Shown here: positions 26,616 through 33,490 of the stretch, in pieces
Layout: every line of letters starts with the position of its first letter
Position numbering within the stretch: the first letter of the stretch is position 1
Assembly (NCBI GenBank): GCA_019694835.1
Contig: JAIBBE010000117.1
Span: forward strand, 1 to 56,619
DNA length: 56,619 bases
Direction: 5' to 3'
Origin: Fimbriimonadaceae bacterium
GTDB lineage: Bacteria; Armatimonadota; Fimbriimonadia; Fimbriimonadales; Fimbriimonadaceae
Made by a program: the position numbers and the translations under genes
Notes under the pieces: generated by a model
What the model saw: only the letters and a program-made list of their open reading frames with translations
Database searches by the model: none
What the model was told of the DNA's origin: nothing

Positions 26616-27311
26616 TTATGCTTCGGGCTCGGCAGGGGCCTCCTCGCTCGGAGCCTCGGCAGCTTCGGCGGCAGGTGCCGGTTCGGCTTCTGCTTCTGGT
26701 GCAGCCTCGGCTTCGGCAGCGGGCTCGGTTGCGGCTTCAGCCTCCGAAGGTGCCTCTGCGGGTGCTTCGGCCTTGGCTGCCGGAACCGGCGAGCCTTCGG
26801 CGACCTTGTCGGCGACAGCACCAATCACTCGGATCGGATCGGCGTATAGGGCCTCGATGACGCCGACGAGGTTGGTCAGCGGAGCCGCGATGGCGCCGAT
26901 CACTTGAGCGATAAGCACGTCGCGCGGCGGCAGTTTCGAGAACGCTTCGGTCTGCTTGGCGTCCATAGCCTTGCCGGCAATGAATCCGCCTTTGATCTTG
27001 AGGACCTTGCTGCTCGCGGCATAGTCGAAGAGGACTTTGGCGCACTCAGTCTCGTTCTCGAATAGGAACGCGACCGCAGTCGGGCCATTGTGCAGATCGT
27101 CGGGCAGCTTCGATGCGTCGTCGCCAGCGGCGAGACGAAAGAGCGTGTTCTTGATGACGTGAATTTCGCCACCTTTCTTCGCCAATTCGTTGCGCAGCGC
27201 TTGCATCTGCTTGACCTTGAGACCGCGATAGTCGGTGAAGATCACGCCTTTAGAGCGTGAGAACCAATCTCGGGCTTCTTCGATCGTTTGCGCCTTTTGG
27301 GCAGTTGGCAT
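26616..27311 (-). CDS. rplJ: Ribosomal protein uL10 with acidic tail
   Basis: Stalk base protein of the large subunit. The N-terminal rRNA-binding domain (EEARDWFSRSKGVIFTDYRGLKVKQMQALRNEL) and central region end near residue 170 in the helix that binds L12 dimers. Normal bacterial uL10 stops there (165-180 residues); this one has about 60 further residues made almost only of A, E and P. The tail may extend the stalk or be disordered. AAGGAGGT lies just upstream of the ATG, and an L10 leader precedes it. Binding of the L10-L12 complex to that leader is expected to repress the operon. Confidence 0.95.
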   Translation of the reverse strand: MPTAQKAQTIEEARDWFSRSKGVIFTDYRGLKVKQMQALRNELAKKGGEIHVIKNTLFRLAAGDDASKLPDDLHNGPTAVAFLFENETECAKVLFDYAASSKVLKIKGGFIAGKAMDAKQTEAFSKLPPRDVLIAQVIGAIAAPLTNLVGVIEALYADPIRVIGAVADKVAEGSPVPAAKAEAPAEAPSEAEAATEPAAEAEAAPEAEAEPAPAAEAAEAPSEEAPAEPEA

Positions 27312-27338
27312 TTCGCGTGTACCTCCTTGATAGAATTA

Positions 27339-27466
27339 GGGCTCCCGCCTTGGTAGGCGAGAGCCCCTTCTTCGAGCACGTCGGCCCGCGAAATTCGTCT
27401 CATCTACCCCTCGGCCGGCTGATCTCGCGATCGATTAAGGCTTTCGCCACTGGCTGTCTGCGGAGA
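27339..27466 (-). ncRNA. L10 leader (autoregulatory rplJL leader RNA)
   Basis: On the minus strand the leader shows CCGCAGACAGCC, then GGCGAAAGCCTTAAT, then GCCGAGG and a closing CGCGG, matching the conserved parts of the ribosomal protein L10 leader (CCGnAGACAGnAGG...CTTAAT...GCCGAGG). It is followed by an 11-bp hairpin (27339-27366, GGGCTCTCGCC/GGCGGGAGCCC, one GU) then TAATTCTAT and the rplJ ribosome site, which could act as an attenuator. Confidence 0.8.
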
Positions 27467-27528
27467 GTTCAGAGATTATGGCACATCTGGACCCGGGTCG
27501 TGGCCTCACAACTCGGGTCTGGCTTGAC

Positions 27529-28161
27529 TTAGCCCTTCTTCCAGGTGACGGTCTTGCCCTCATTTTCCGTCACCATTTCGGTGGCGCTGACCGACTTGAT
27601 CGTTTGCTTGTTCTCCTTTTCCAGGGACTTGGTGAAGTTCTCTTGGAAGGTCTTTTCCATCGTTGCCTCCTGACCCTTGAGGGCTTCCTGCATCTTGGGG
27701 TCCGAGGCCTCGTACTTGAAGTTCGAGACGCCACCCGTGGTCGAACCTGCGTCAGGGGTATTGGTCCAGTTTCCGGCATCGATCTTCCACTTGCCGGTCT
27801 GCTTGGCAGAGATGTCGCCCGACATCTTGATGCCCGAGTTTTCGCCCTCGAAGTTGCCCGTCATTTCCATGGTGTAGGTGTCGTCGGCGTTGAGGGTAAC
27901 CGTCATCTTGGCGGTCATCTTCATTTCGCTCTCTTCGTTCATTTCGGCGTTCCATGTGCCAACGAGCTGATCCTTGGTTGCGTCCTTGCCCTCGGTGGGT
28001 GTGGCGTCCGTGGTTTCGGTTGTCTTCTTGTCGTCTCCGCCGCCCGTCGTGGATGCAGCGGTGGAGCCGGTTGACCCGGTATCTGTGCCCGCTTCTTCCT
28101 TCTTGGCGCAGCCAACGATGAGTAGGGCCACGAGGGCCGCGAATAGGGTGAGTTTCTTCAT
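27529..28161 (-). CDS. Lipoprotein with lipocalin-like body, unknown
   Basis: A 210-residue protein. Signal MKKLTLFAALVALLIVGC with lipobox IVGC, then a 45-residue Thr/Ser/Gly/Asp-rich linker, then QLVGTWNAEMNEESEMKMTAKMTVTLNADDTYTMEM, a pattern of lipocalin-like stress proteins that report growth or binding pockets. The C-terminus has a charged helical stretch. Start ATG 28161 has GGAGG at an 8-9 bp spacing; ATG 28167 would be too close to it. Confidence 0.72.
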   Translation of the reverse strand: MKKLTLFAALVALLIVGCAKKEEAGTDTGSTGSTAASTTGGGDDKKTTETTDATPTEGKDATKDQLVGTWNAEMNEESEMKMTAKMTVTLNADDTYTMEMTGNFEGENSGIKMSGDISAKQTGKWKIDAGNWTNTPDAGSTTGGVSNFKYEASDPKMQEALKGQEATMEKTFQENFTKSLEKENKQTIKSVSATEMVTENEGKTVTWKKG

Positions 28162-28183
28162 ATGCATTTCCTCCTGAACAAAG

Positions 28184-28217
28184 ACGGCTCGCCGTCCTGT
28201 TTAGGACCGCGAGCCGT
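28184..28217 (-). terminator. Terminator of tRNA-Arg
   Basis: ACGGCTCGC (28184-28192) pairs with GCGAGCCGT (28209-28217), and inside this GTCCT pairs with AGGAC, with one C-C mismatch and loop GTTT. It lies 7 bp after the tRNA 3' end on the minus strand, followed by CTTTGTT. Confidence 0.85.
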
Positions 28218-28224
28218 TTGACTT

Positions 28225-28300
28225 TGGCGCGCTCGAGAGGACTCGAACCTCCGACCCCCAGCTCCGCAAGCTGATGCTCTATCCACTGAGCTACGAGCGC
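28225..28300 (-). tRNA. tRNA-Arg (anticodon GCG)
   Basis: A 76-nt cloverleaf with encoded CCA. Acceptor GCGCTCG/CGAGCGC, D-arm GCTC-AGTGGATA-GAGC with the A20 typical of arginine tRNAs, anticodon stem TCAGC/GCTGG, loop TTGCGGA, so the anticodon is GCG; T-arm GGAGG-TTCGAGT-CCTCT. Most bacteria read CGU/CGC with ACG (inosine); an unmodified GCG is unusual. Confidence 0.93.
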
Positions 28301-28332
28301 GTGAATGGACATTCTACCCCGGACCAGTGGCC

Positions 28333-29766
28333 CTAGCCGGGATTGATCTGGACCGTCTTGATCTCGGTGTAGAACTCCTTGGCGGCTGGACCCTGTTCGC
28401 GCGAACCTGAACTGGAGCCTTTGACACCGCCGAAAGGAGCATGAGGATCGACGCCGGTCGTATCGCCGTTGACCCGGACCATGCCCGCCTCGATTCGATC
28501 GATATAGGTCAGCGCCCTTTTCAGGTCCGAGGTGAAGAGCGACGCGCTGAGCCCGTACTCGGTGCCGTTGGCAAGTTCTAATGCGTGGTCGAGATCGTCG
28601 GCGACCATGACTGCCAGCACAGGCCCGAAGATTTCGTTCTGGGCGAGGGTCGATGAGGGCGAGACGTCGAGAACGATGGTAGGAGGAACGAAGGTGCCTG
28701 CTCGCAAGTCGTCGGGCACCTGGGTCTTGAGGACCGGCTCAGCGCCCTCGATGACGCCAACGATTCGCTGTTGAGAGGCGGACGAGATGACCGGCCCGAT
28801 GGCGCTGGCCGGGTCGGTAACGGGTCCGATCATCAGGCCCTCGACTTGGGTTCTGAGGGCCGCCACGAAGGCGTCGAGTTGGGATCGAACCACGATGGCG
28901 CGGCTGGTAGCGGTGCACTTCTGTCCTGCGAACCGCATGGCACCCGCCGCCACAAGATTCGCTGCGAGGGCGATGTTGGCGTCGTCGAGGATGATGGCCA
29001 CGTTCTTGCCGCCCATCTCCGTTTGAAATTTGATGTTTCGGTCGGCGGCTAATCGAGCGATGATCTTGCCGACGCGTGCCGAGCCGGTGAAGCTGATTGC
29101 TCTCACCACTGAGTTCAAACACAGGGATTCTCCGACCTGCCCCGCTCCTTGCACCACGTTGAACACCCCTGCCGGCAGACCCGCCTCCTGGGCAGTCTGG
29201 GCGAGGATATTGGCGCAGGCCGGGGACATCTCGGATGGCTTGAGCACGACCGTATTGCCAAAGGCGAGGGCGGGTGCCGCTTTCCACAAGGGGATCGCAA
29301 CTGGGAAGTTCCAGGGCGTGATCAGCCCAACGACGCCAAGCGCCTGCCTGAGCGAAAACTGGAGCGTGCCAGGAGCTTGGGCGGGAATGACCTCGCCGAT
29401 TTCGCGAACGGCTTCACCAGCGAAGTACCTCAAGATCATCGAGCAGCGTCCGACTTCGCCACGAGCCTCGCCGATCGGCTTTCCCACCTCGCGGCAGACC
29501 ATTTGTGCAAGTTCCTCGGCCCGGTTCTGAATGGAATCGGCCCATCGCATGAGGTGGTCGGCCCGCGCTGGACCCGCCAGCCGTTGCCACGAAGTCTGGG
29601 CGTCGGTCGCGGCCGAACAGGCGGCGGCGACTTCTTCAGAAGATCCCGGTCCAATCTCGGCCACGATGTCCGAGACGTCGCTCGGGTTCACGCTTTGGAG
29701 TCCGGCTTCATGGGGGGCGACGAACGCGCCGCCGATAAAAGATCCCAGCACGGGTACATTGCTCAT
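28333..29766 (-). CDS. Aldehyde dehydrogenase, probably alpha-ketoglutaric semialdehyde DH
   Basis: A 477-residue NAD(P)-dependent aldehyde dehydrogenase. Cofactor loop TPWNFPVAIPLWK, FTGSARVG, catalytic Glu in EMGGKN, and catalytic Cys in FAGQKCTATSR are visible. The GQ(K/R)CTATSR form is the one seen in 2,5-dioxovalerate dehydrogenases. It is divergent from a hydroxyproline 2-epimerase, and in hydroxyproline catabolism the last step oxidises alpha-ketoglutaric semialdehyde to 2-oxoglutarate. I infer that role from these two points. The start is ATG 29766, only 4 bp from the divergent start codon; the open frame continues to 29913. Confidence 0.85.
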   Translation of the reverse strand: MSNVPVLGSFIGGAFVAPHEAGLQSVNPSDVSDIVAEIGPGSSEEVAAACSAATDAQTSWQRLAGPARADHLMRWADSIQNRAEELAQMVCREVGKPIGEARGEVGRCSMILRYFAGEAVREIGEVIPAQAPGTLQFSLRQALGVVGLITPWNFPVAIPLWKAAPALAFGNTVVLKPSEMSPACANILAQTAQEAGLPAGVFNVVQGAGQVGESLCLNSVVRAISFTGSARVGKIIARLAADRNIKFQTEMGGKNVAIILDDANIALAANLVAAGAMRFAGQKCTATSRAIVVRSQLDAFVAALRTQVEGLMIGPVTDPASAIGPVISSASQQRIVGVIEGAEPVLKTQVPDDLRAGTFVPPTIVLDVSPSSTLAQNEIFGPVLAVMVADDLDHALELANGTEYGLSASLFTSDLKRALTYIDRIEAGMVRVNGDTTGVDPHAPFGGVKGSSSGSREQGPAAKEFYTEIKTVQINPG

Positions 29767-29770
29767 CGGT

Positions 29771-30757
29771 ATGAGTTTGGCCGATCCTGCCTTCGAGCCT
29801 CTCGCCAGTGTCGAGGTGATCGACTCACACACCGAAGGGGAGCCTACGAGGGTTGTCATCGGAGGATGGCCGCCGCCTAAGGGTCGGACCATGACGGAGC
29901 GACGTGCATACATGCAAGCCCGTCAGGATCACCTGCGACGCGGCGTGGTCACTGAGCCCCGCGGCCACGACGCCATTGTCGGCGCGTTGCTGACTCCTGC
30001 CGAAAGTCCGGAGTCGGATGCAGGCGTCGTCTTCTTCAACGATGTCGGCTACCTCGGCATGTGCGGCCACGGGCTCATGGGGGTCGCGCGCACCCTGCTG
30101 TTTCAGCATCCCGAAAAGCGCGACCATTGGGAGCAGCGCGGGATGCGAATCGACACCCCGGCCGGCACCGTCCGCGCCCGCCTGGAGGTTGACAACGACG
30201 CCGTCGAAATCCAAAACGTGCCGTCGTCCCTGTATGCCGCCGACATCGAGGTTGACGTCGAGGGTATCGGTCGCGTGAGGGGTGACGTGGCCTACGGTGG
30301 CAACTGGTTCTTTCTGATGGACTCACCGGGCATCCCCCTTCGACTGGAAAACAAGGCTCAGCTTCTCCGCGTGACGGAGCAGATTCGCAGTGCGCTGGCA
30401 TCACTGGGAGTCACCGGCGCAGAAGGTGCACCCATCGATCACATCGAGTTGTTTGGACGACCCACCAGGAACGATGCCGACAGCCGAAACTTCGTCTTAT
30501 GCCCGGGAGCCGCATACGACCGGTCTCCCTGCGGAACCGGCACCTCGGCGAAGATGGCAGCCATGCATGCCAAGGGCAAGCTGGTGGTGGGCGAGCCCTA
30601 CCGGCAGGAGAGCATCACGGGGAGCCTTTTCGTCGGTCACCTCGACCATTCGGAGGGCGGATTGGTGCCTGTCATCCGCGGCGAGGCGCATGTGATCGCC
30701 CGATCGACGCTGATCTTCCACCCCAACGATCCGTTTCGCTTTGGCTTCCCCGAATGA
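29771..30757 (+). CDS. Proline racemase family: 4-hydroxyproline 2-epimerase
   Basis: A 328-residue member of the proline racemase family. Both catalytic cysteines are present: GYLGMCGHGLMG and YDRSPCGTGTSAKMA. This excludes the dehydratase subgroup, where the first Cys is replaced by Ser or Thr. The N-terminal VIDSHTEGEPTRVV is standard. Together with the divergent dehydrogenase it suggests use of trans-4-hydroxyproline, for example from collagen-like material, with the enzymes for the middle steps (HypO, HypD) encoded elsewhere. Start ATG 29771; no ribosome site is visible. Confidence 0.87.
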   Translation: MSLADPAFEPLASVEVIDSHTEGEPTRVVIGGWPPPKGRTMTERRAYMQARQDHLRRGVVTEPRGHDAIVGALLTPAESPESDAGVVFFNDVGYLGMCGHGLMGVARTLLFQHPEKRDHWEQRGMRIDTPAGTVRARLEVDNDAVEIQNVPSSLYAADIEVDVEGIGRVRGDVAYGGNWFFLMDSPGIPLRLENKAQLLRVTEQIRSALASLGVTGAEGAPIDHIELFGRPTRNDADSRNFVLCPGAAYDRSPCGTGTSAKMAAMHAKGKLVVGEPYRQESITGSLFVGHLDHSEGGLVPVIRGEAHVIARSTLIFHPNDPFRFGFPE

Positions 30758-30797
30758 CCCGTTCAGCATCCGTGTGCTCACGTTGATGGGAACAAGT

Positions 30798-30898
30798 GGG
30801 TGGCCCGGGTGCTAAATTGTGCACCCGGGTTCTGCCAATAGGCGGAGCCTGTCGTGCCTGGCCGCGCCGGGGTGCACAATGCATCACCCCGGCCACCC
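30798..30898. repeat. Dispersed palindromic element, copy A
   Basis: A 101-bp element bounded by GGGTGGC and GCCACCC. Each half forms its own hairpin: CCCGGGTGC/GCACCCGGG and GCCGGGGTG/CACCCCGGC. Halves are related to each other in inverted orientation. A second copy in the opposite orientation is at 33396-33476, sharing GGGTTCTGCCAA, GGAGC(C/T)TGTCG and GCCGGGGTGCAC. Confidence 0.75.
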
Positions 30899-30933
30899 TA
30901 CTCCGCCCCCGACGAGCGTGATATCATCGGCCT

Positions 30934-32046
30934 ATGGCGACTGAAGGCCGAGCGGTCATTCTCGAGGAGCCGGGGCAACCGGCAGTGCTGCGCGACATCA
31001 TCATCGATCCCCCCGGGCCGAACGAGGTTCTCATCCGAATCGTCGCGAGTGGTGTCTGCCACACCGACCTTACGGTGAAGAACCTGAACGGTAACGGGAT
31101 GAAGTTCCCCATCGTTTTGGGGCACGAGGGTGCGGGCATCGTCGAAGAAGTCGGCGCGGGCGTGACCCATCTCAAGGCGGGCGATCCGGTCGTTATTGCT
31201 TATCGTGCGCCGTGTGAGCAGTGTCCGGCCTGCCGACGTGGAGACCCTAGGCGGTGCTACATGGCCCTCCGTCCGCAGCCGCGCATTCATCGCAAGTCGG
31301 ATGGCGAAATCTGCTCGCAGGTCTTGCGCTGTGGCACGTTCGCGACCCACACGGTGGTTCACGCGAAGGCGGCGATCAAGATGCCGGAGAATATGCCTCT
31401 CGATCGGGCCTGCCTCATCGCTTGTGGCGTGATCACTGGGGTAGGAGCCACGATGAACACGACTCCGGTGTTCGCCGGTGCGCGCGTCGCCGTGATCGGC
31501 TGTGGCGGCGTCGGGCTGTCGGTGATTCAAGGAGCCAAGCTCATGCACGCTCGCCAGATCATTGCGGTCGACGTTAATCCGGTGAAGCTCGACTGGGCTC
31601 GTAAGTTCGGCGCGACCCACACGGTTAACGCCAAGGAAGTCGATGCGATTGCTGAGGTTCGTCGGCTGACTGACGACGGCTGGGATGGGGGCGTCGAGTT
31701 CGCCTACGAGGCGACCGGCATCCCGGTCTGCACCGAACAGGCGATTCAGATGTTGTCGTACGGCGGTCGGGCGACGACCATCGGTTTCCCCGCCGAAACC
31801 GACGCCGTGAACCTGAATCTTGGCAACATGGCGACCGGGGTGTACTGGAACAAGGCGGGCCTGAACGTCTGCCACTGCGGAGATGCTTTGCCTTCGAGCG
31901 ACTTCCCGCTCATGGCCCAGCTTTACCTTGAAGGCAAACTCGATCTGGATGGCATGGTGACCCGGCGCATCGGCCTCGGCGACGTGGAAGATGCCTTCCA
32001 CGAGATGGAGACCGGCAACGTGATCCGGTCGGTGATCATCCTGTAG
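30934..32046 (+). CDS. Zinc-dependent alcohol dehydrogenase (MDR, class III-like)
   Basis: A 370-residue medium-chain dehydrogenase. Catalytic zinc ligands appear as SGVCHTDL, LGHEGAG and LIACGVITG; the structural zinc site is CEQCPACRRGDPRRC. The Rossmann motif is VIGCGGVGLSVIQGA. The arrangement resembles class III/NDMA-type alcohol dehydrogenases, which oxidise primary alcohols or S-hydroxymethyl-thiols. Start ATG 30934. It is monocistronic, between two palindromic repeats. The substrate is not evident from the context. Confidence 0.88.
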   Translation: MATEGRAVILEEPGQPAVLRDIIIDPPGPNEVLIRIVASGVCHTDLTVKNLNGNGMKFPIVLGHEGAGIVEEVGAGVTHLKAGDPVVIAYRAPCEQCPACRRGDPRRCYMALRPQPRIHRKSDGEICSQVLRCGTFATHTVVHAKAAIKMPENMPLDRACLIACGVITGVGATMNTTPVFAGARVAVIGCGGVGLSVIQGAKLMHARQIIAVDVNPVKLDWARKFGATHTVNAKEVDAIAEVRRLTDDGWDGGVEFAYEATGIPVCTEQAIQMLSYGGRATTIGFPAETDAVNLNLGNMATGVYWNKAGLNVCHCGDALPSSDFPLMAQLYLEGKLDLDGMVTRRIGLGDVEDAFHEMETGNVIRSVIIL

Positions 32047-32094
32047 GAGTCCAAACACTCGCAACGAGGTCGCGTTGGGAAGAAAACGGGTCGG

Positions 32095-32170
32095 CCGTAC
32101 CGCTGGCATCCTGCCGGCATCCCGGTTCAAGTTCTCCGAAAACGGTGCCGGCAGGATGCCAGCGGTACGG
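32095..32170. repeat. Perfect 25-bp inverted repeat (AGILPA/GRMPAV type)
   Basis: Arms 32095-32119 and 32146-32170 are exact reverse complements (CCGTACCGCTGGCATCCTGC... and its mirror), separated by 26 bp. They contain the same unit as the short motifs at 10578-10733. It lies between the alcohol dehydrogenase stop and a small convergent gene, where it could stop transcripts from both sides. Confidence 0.88.
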
Positions 32171-32197
32171 TTGCGATTAATCCCACTTCTTAGGGGA

Positions 32198-32398
32198 TCA
32201 GCAGGGCTCGGTGTAAATCGTAAGGAGGGCGTTGCCTGTTGCCTTGGCTTCAGAATCTTTGCGACAGCCGCGCACATCGATCAGTCGGACCGACTCGGGC
32301 TTCGGTGCCTCGCGGATGACATAGGCCATTCCCCCGGTCATCGTGAGGCAGAGTAATGTCAATCCGGTTATCCAAAGCACTCTCCTCATTTTCTTCAT
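32198..32398 (-). CDS. Small secreted or membrane protein
   Basis: A 66-residue protein beginning MKKMRRVLWITGLTLLCL, a basic then hydrophobic segment like a signal anchor, followed by a short polar region with two cysteines (GC near residue 45, final Cys). AGAGGT lies just upstream of the start. No recognised family. The good signal-like N-terminus and ribosome site make it a plausible gene, but the size leaves doubt. Confidence 0.5.
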   Translation of the reverse strand: MKKMRRVLWITGLTLLCLTMTGGMAYVIREAPKPESVRLIDVRGCRKDSEAKATGNALLTIYTEPC

Positions 32399-32525
32399 GC
32401 ACCTCTTGTTTCGTTCGCAATCCAGACGACTGGTCGCAAAGAGTATTACGGCGAATTCGAGGGACGGGTGCCGGTTTTTGCCATCCGAGGTATTCTAGTG
32501 GCTCCCTTACAGGAAGATTTGGACC

Positions 32526-32828
32526 ATGCGAATTCGAAACAAAGAACTCAATCAGCGCTGGCATCGAAAGGAACAGCGCATCAAAGAACTGAAGCGCCAG
32601 GCCATCGCCGGTGCTGCCGACAAGCCGAAGTCGGCCCCCAAGCCCAAGGCTGCACCGAAGAAGGTCGAGGCCGAAGCCAAGCCGAAGAAAGTAGCAGCCC
32701 CCAAGGTCGACGGCGAAGCAAAGCCGAAGAAGGCTCCCGCCAAGAAGAAGGCCGAAGAAGCCCCGGTGGAAGTAGCCGCAGAGGTCAAGGTCGAGGAAAC
32801 CGCTGCCGAGGCACCTGCTGCCGAGTAG
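32526..32828 (+). CDS. Small Lys/Ala/Pro-rich basic protein
   Basis: A 100-residue protein. The first 27 residues form a basic helix (MRIRNKELNQRWHRKEQRI), and the rest is low-complexity K-P-A-E with KPK repeats, turning acidic at the end (VEETAAEAPAAE). The tail resembles histone H1-like or ribosome-associated low-complexity proteins, and its composition recalls the acidic tail of the uL10 in this window. AGGAAG lies upstream and a strong terminator follows 16 bp after the stop, which supports a real transcription unit. Function unknown. Confidence 0.65.
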   Translation: MRIRNKELNQRWHRKEQRIKELKRQAIAGAADKPKSAPKPKAAPKKVEAEAKPKKVAAPKVDGEAKPKKAPAKKKAEEAPVEVAAEVKVEETAAEAPAAE

Positions 32829-32844
32829 AAGCAAGAGGCTCATG

Positions 32845-32873
32845 AATGCCGCCGAACCCGGTTCGGCGGCATT
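32845..32873 (+). terminator. Rho-independent terminator
   Basis: AATGCCGCCGAAC (32845-32857) pairs with GTTCGGCGGCATT (32861-32873), loop CCG, then TTTG. 13-bp perfect stem after the small basic protein gene. Confidence 0.92.
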
Positions 32874-33018
32874 TTTGTGCATTTGGGTGGTCCACTCGGG
32901 TATCCTCTTCAGGTTACGCAATAGCCAAGATCTCGCCTCGCTCCCGCTTCTTTGGACCGGTCTTCGATCTGATTTCTCGCGCTTGAACCGGAACAACTAA
33001 ATCCAAGGAGGCCATTCC

Positions 33019-33321
33019 ATGGCTAACAAAACACTTTACATCGGCAACCTTCCGTACTCGGCAACCGAGTCGCAGATCACCAACCACTTCAGCAGCTATG
33101 GCGCGACCAATGCCCGCATTATCGAGGGTCGTGGTTTCGGCTTTGTCGACATCGATGGTGACAAGATGGAAGCGGCGATCGCTGAGAAGCATGAGAGCGA
33201 GATGGACGGGCGACGCTTGACCGTCAACGAATCGCGGCCGCGAGAGAACCGCCCGAGTGGCGGCGGCGGTGGTCGCCCGGGTGGCGGCAATCGCGGCGGT
33301 GGCGGCGGCGGTCGCTGGTAA
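33019..33321 (+). CDS. RRM-type RNA-binding protein
   Basis: A 100-residue protein with one RNA recognition motif: RNP2 is LYIGNLP and RNP1 is GRGFGFVDI, followed by a Gly/Arg-rich tail (about residues 80-100). This layout is that of cyanobacterial and other bacterial cold-inducible RNA-binding proteins. AAGGAGG precedes the start by 8 bp. The leader from 32874 to 33018 is non-coding and about 145 bp long, which may carry cold- or structure-dependent control, but no conserved motif was recognised. A 15-bp terminator follows. Confidence 0.93.
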   Translation: MANKTLYIGNLPYSATESQITNHFSSYGATNARIIEGRGFGFVDIDGDKMEAAIAEKHESEMDGRRLTVNESRPRENRPSGGGGGRPGGGNRGGGGGGRW

Positions 33322-33352
33322 GAACTGAGTTCGGCTTGACTGCTGAATCAAG

Positions 33353-33386
33353 AAAGAGTCGCTCCGGTGATCCGGAGCGACTCTTT
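33353..33386 (+). terminator. Rho-independent terminator
   Basis: AAAGAGTCGCTCCGG (33353-33367) pairs perfectly with CCGGAGCGACTCTTT (33372-33386), loop TGAT, then TGTTTT. 15-bp stem. Confidence 0.95.
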
Positions 33387-33395
33387 TGTTTTCAT

Positions 33396-33476
33396 GGTGC
33401 ACCCCGGCTCTGCCAACTGCGACAAGCTCCTGCAAGTTGGCAGAACCCAGATGCACGATCATCATCCGCGCCACCC
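33396..33476. repeat. Dispersed palindromic element, copy B
   Basis: Read on the minus strand, it starts GGGTGGC and contains GGGTTCTGCCAA, GGAGCTTGTCG and ends GCCGGGGTGCAC, as copy A at 30798-30898 does in plus orientation. An inner inverted repeat TCTGCCAACT/AGTTGGCAGA makes a strong hairpin. It lies between the RRM gene terminator and the M16 stop. Confidence 0.72.
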
Positions 33477-33490
33477 AGGACATACCGTGA

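Noticed and set aside
26630..26780. Repetitive GCC/GAG-like tract
   Set aside because: It encodes the Ala/Glu/Pro tail of uL10, not an independent repeat.
30898..32277. 459-residue open frame antisense to the Zn alcohol dehydrogenase
   Set aside because: It runs through the palindromic repeat and contains the AGILPA/GRMPAV phrase made by that repeat; the plus strand is a clear enzyme.
33240..33318. GGC-rich microsatellite-like run
   Set aside because: It is the coding sequence of the Gly-rich tail of the RRM protein.
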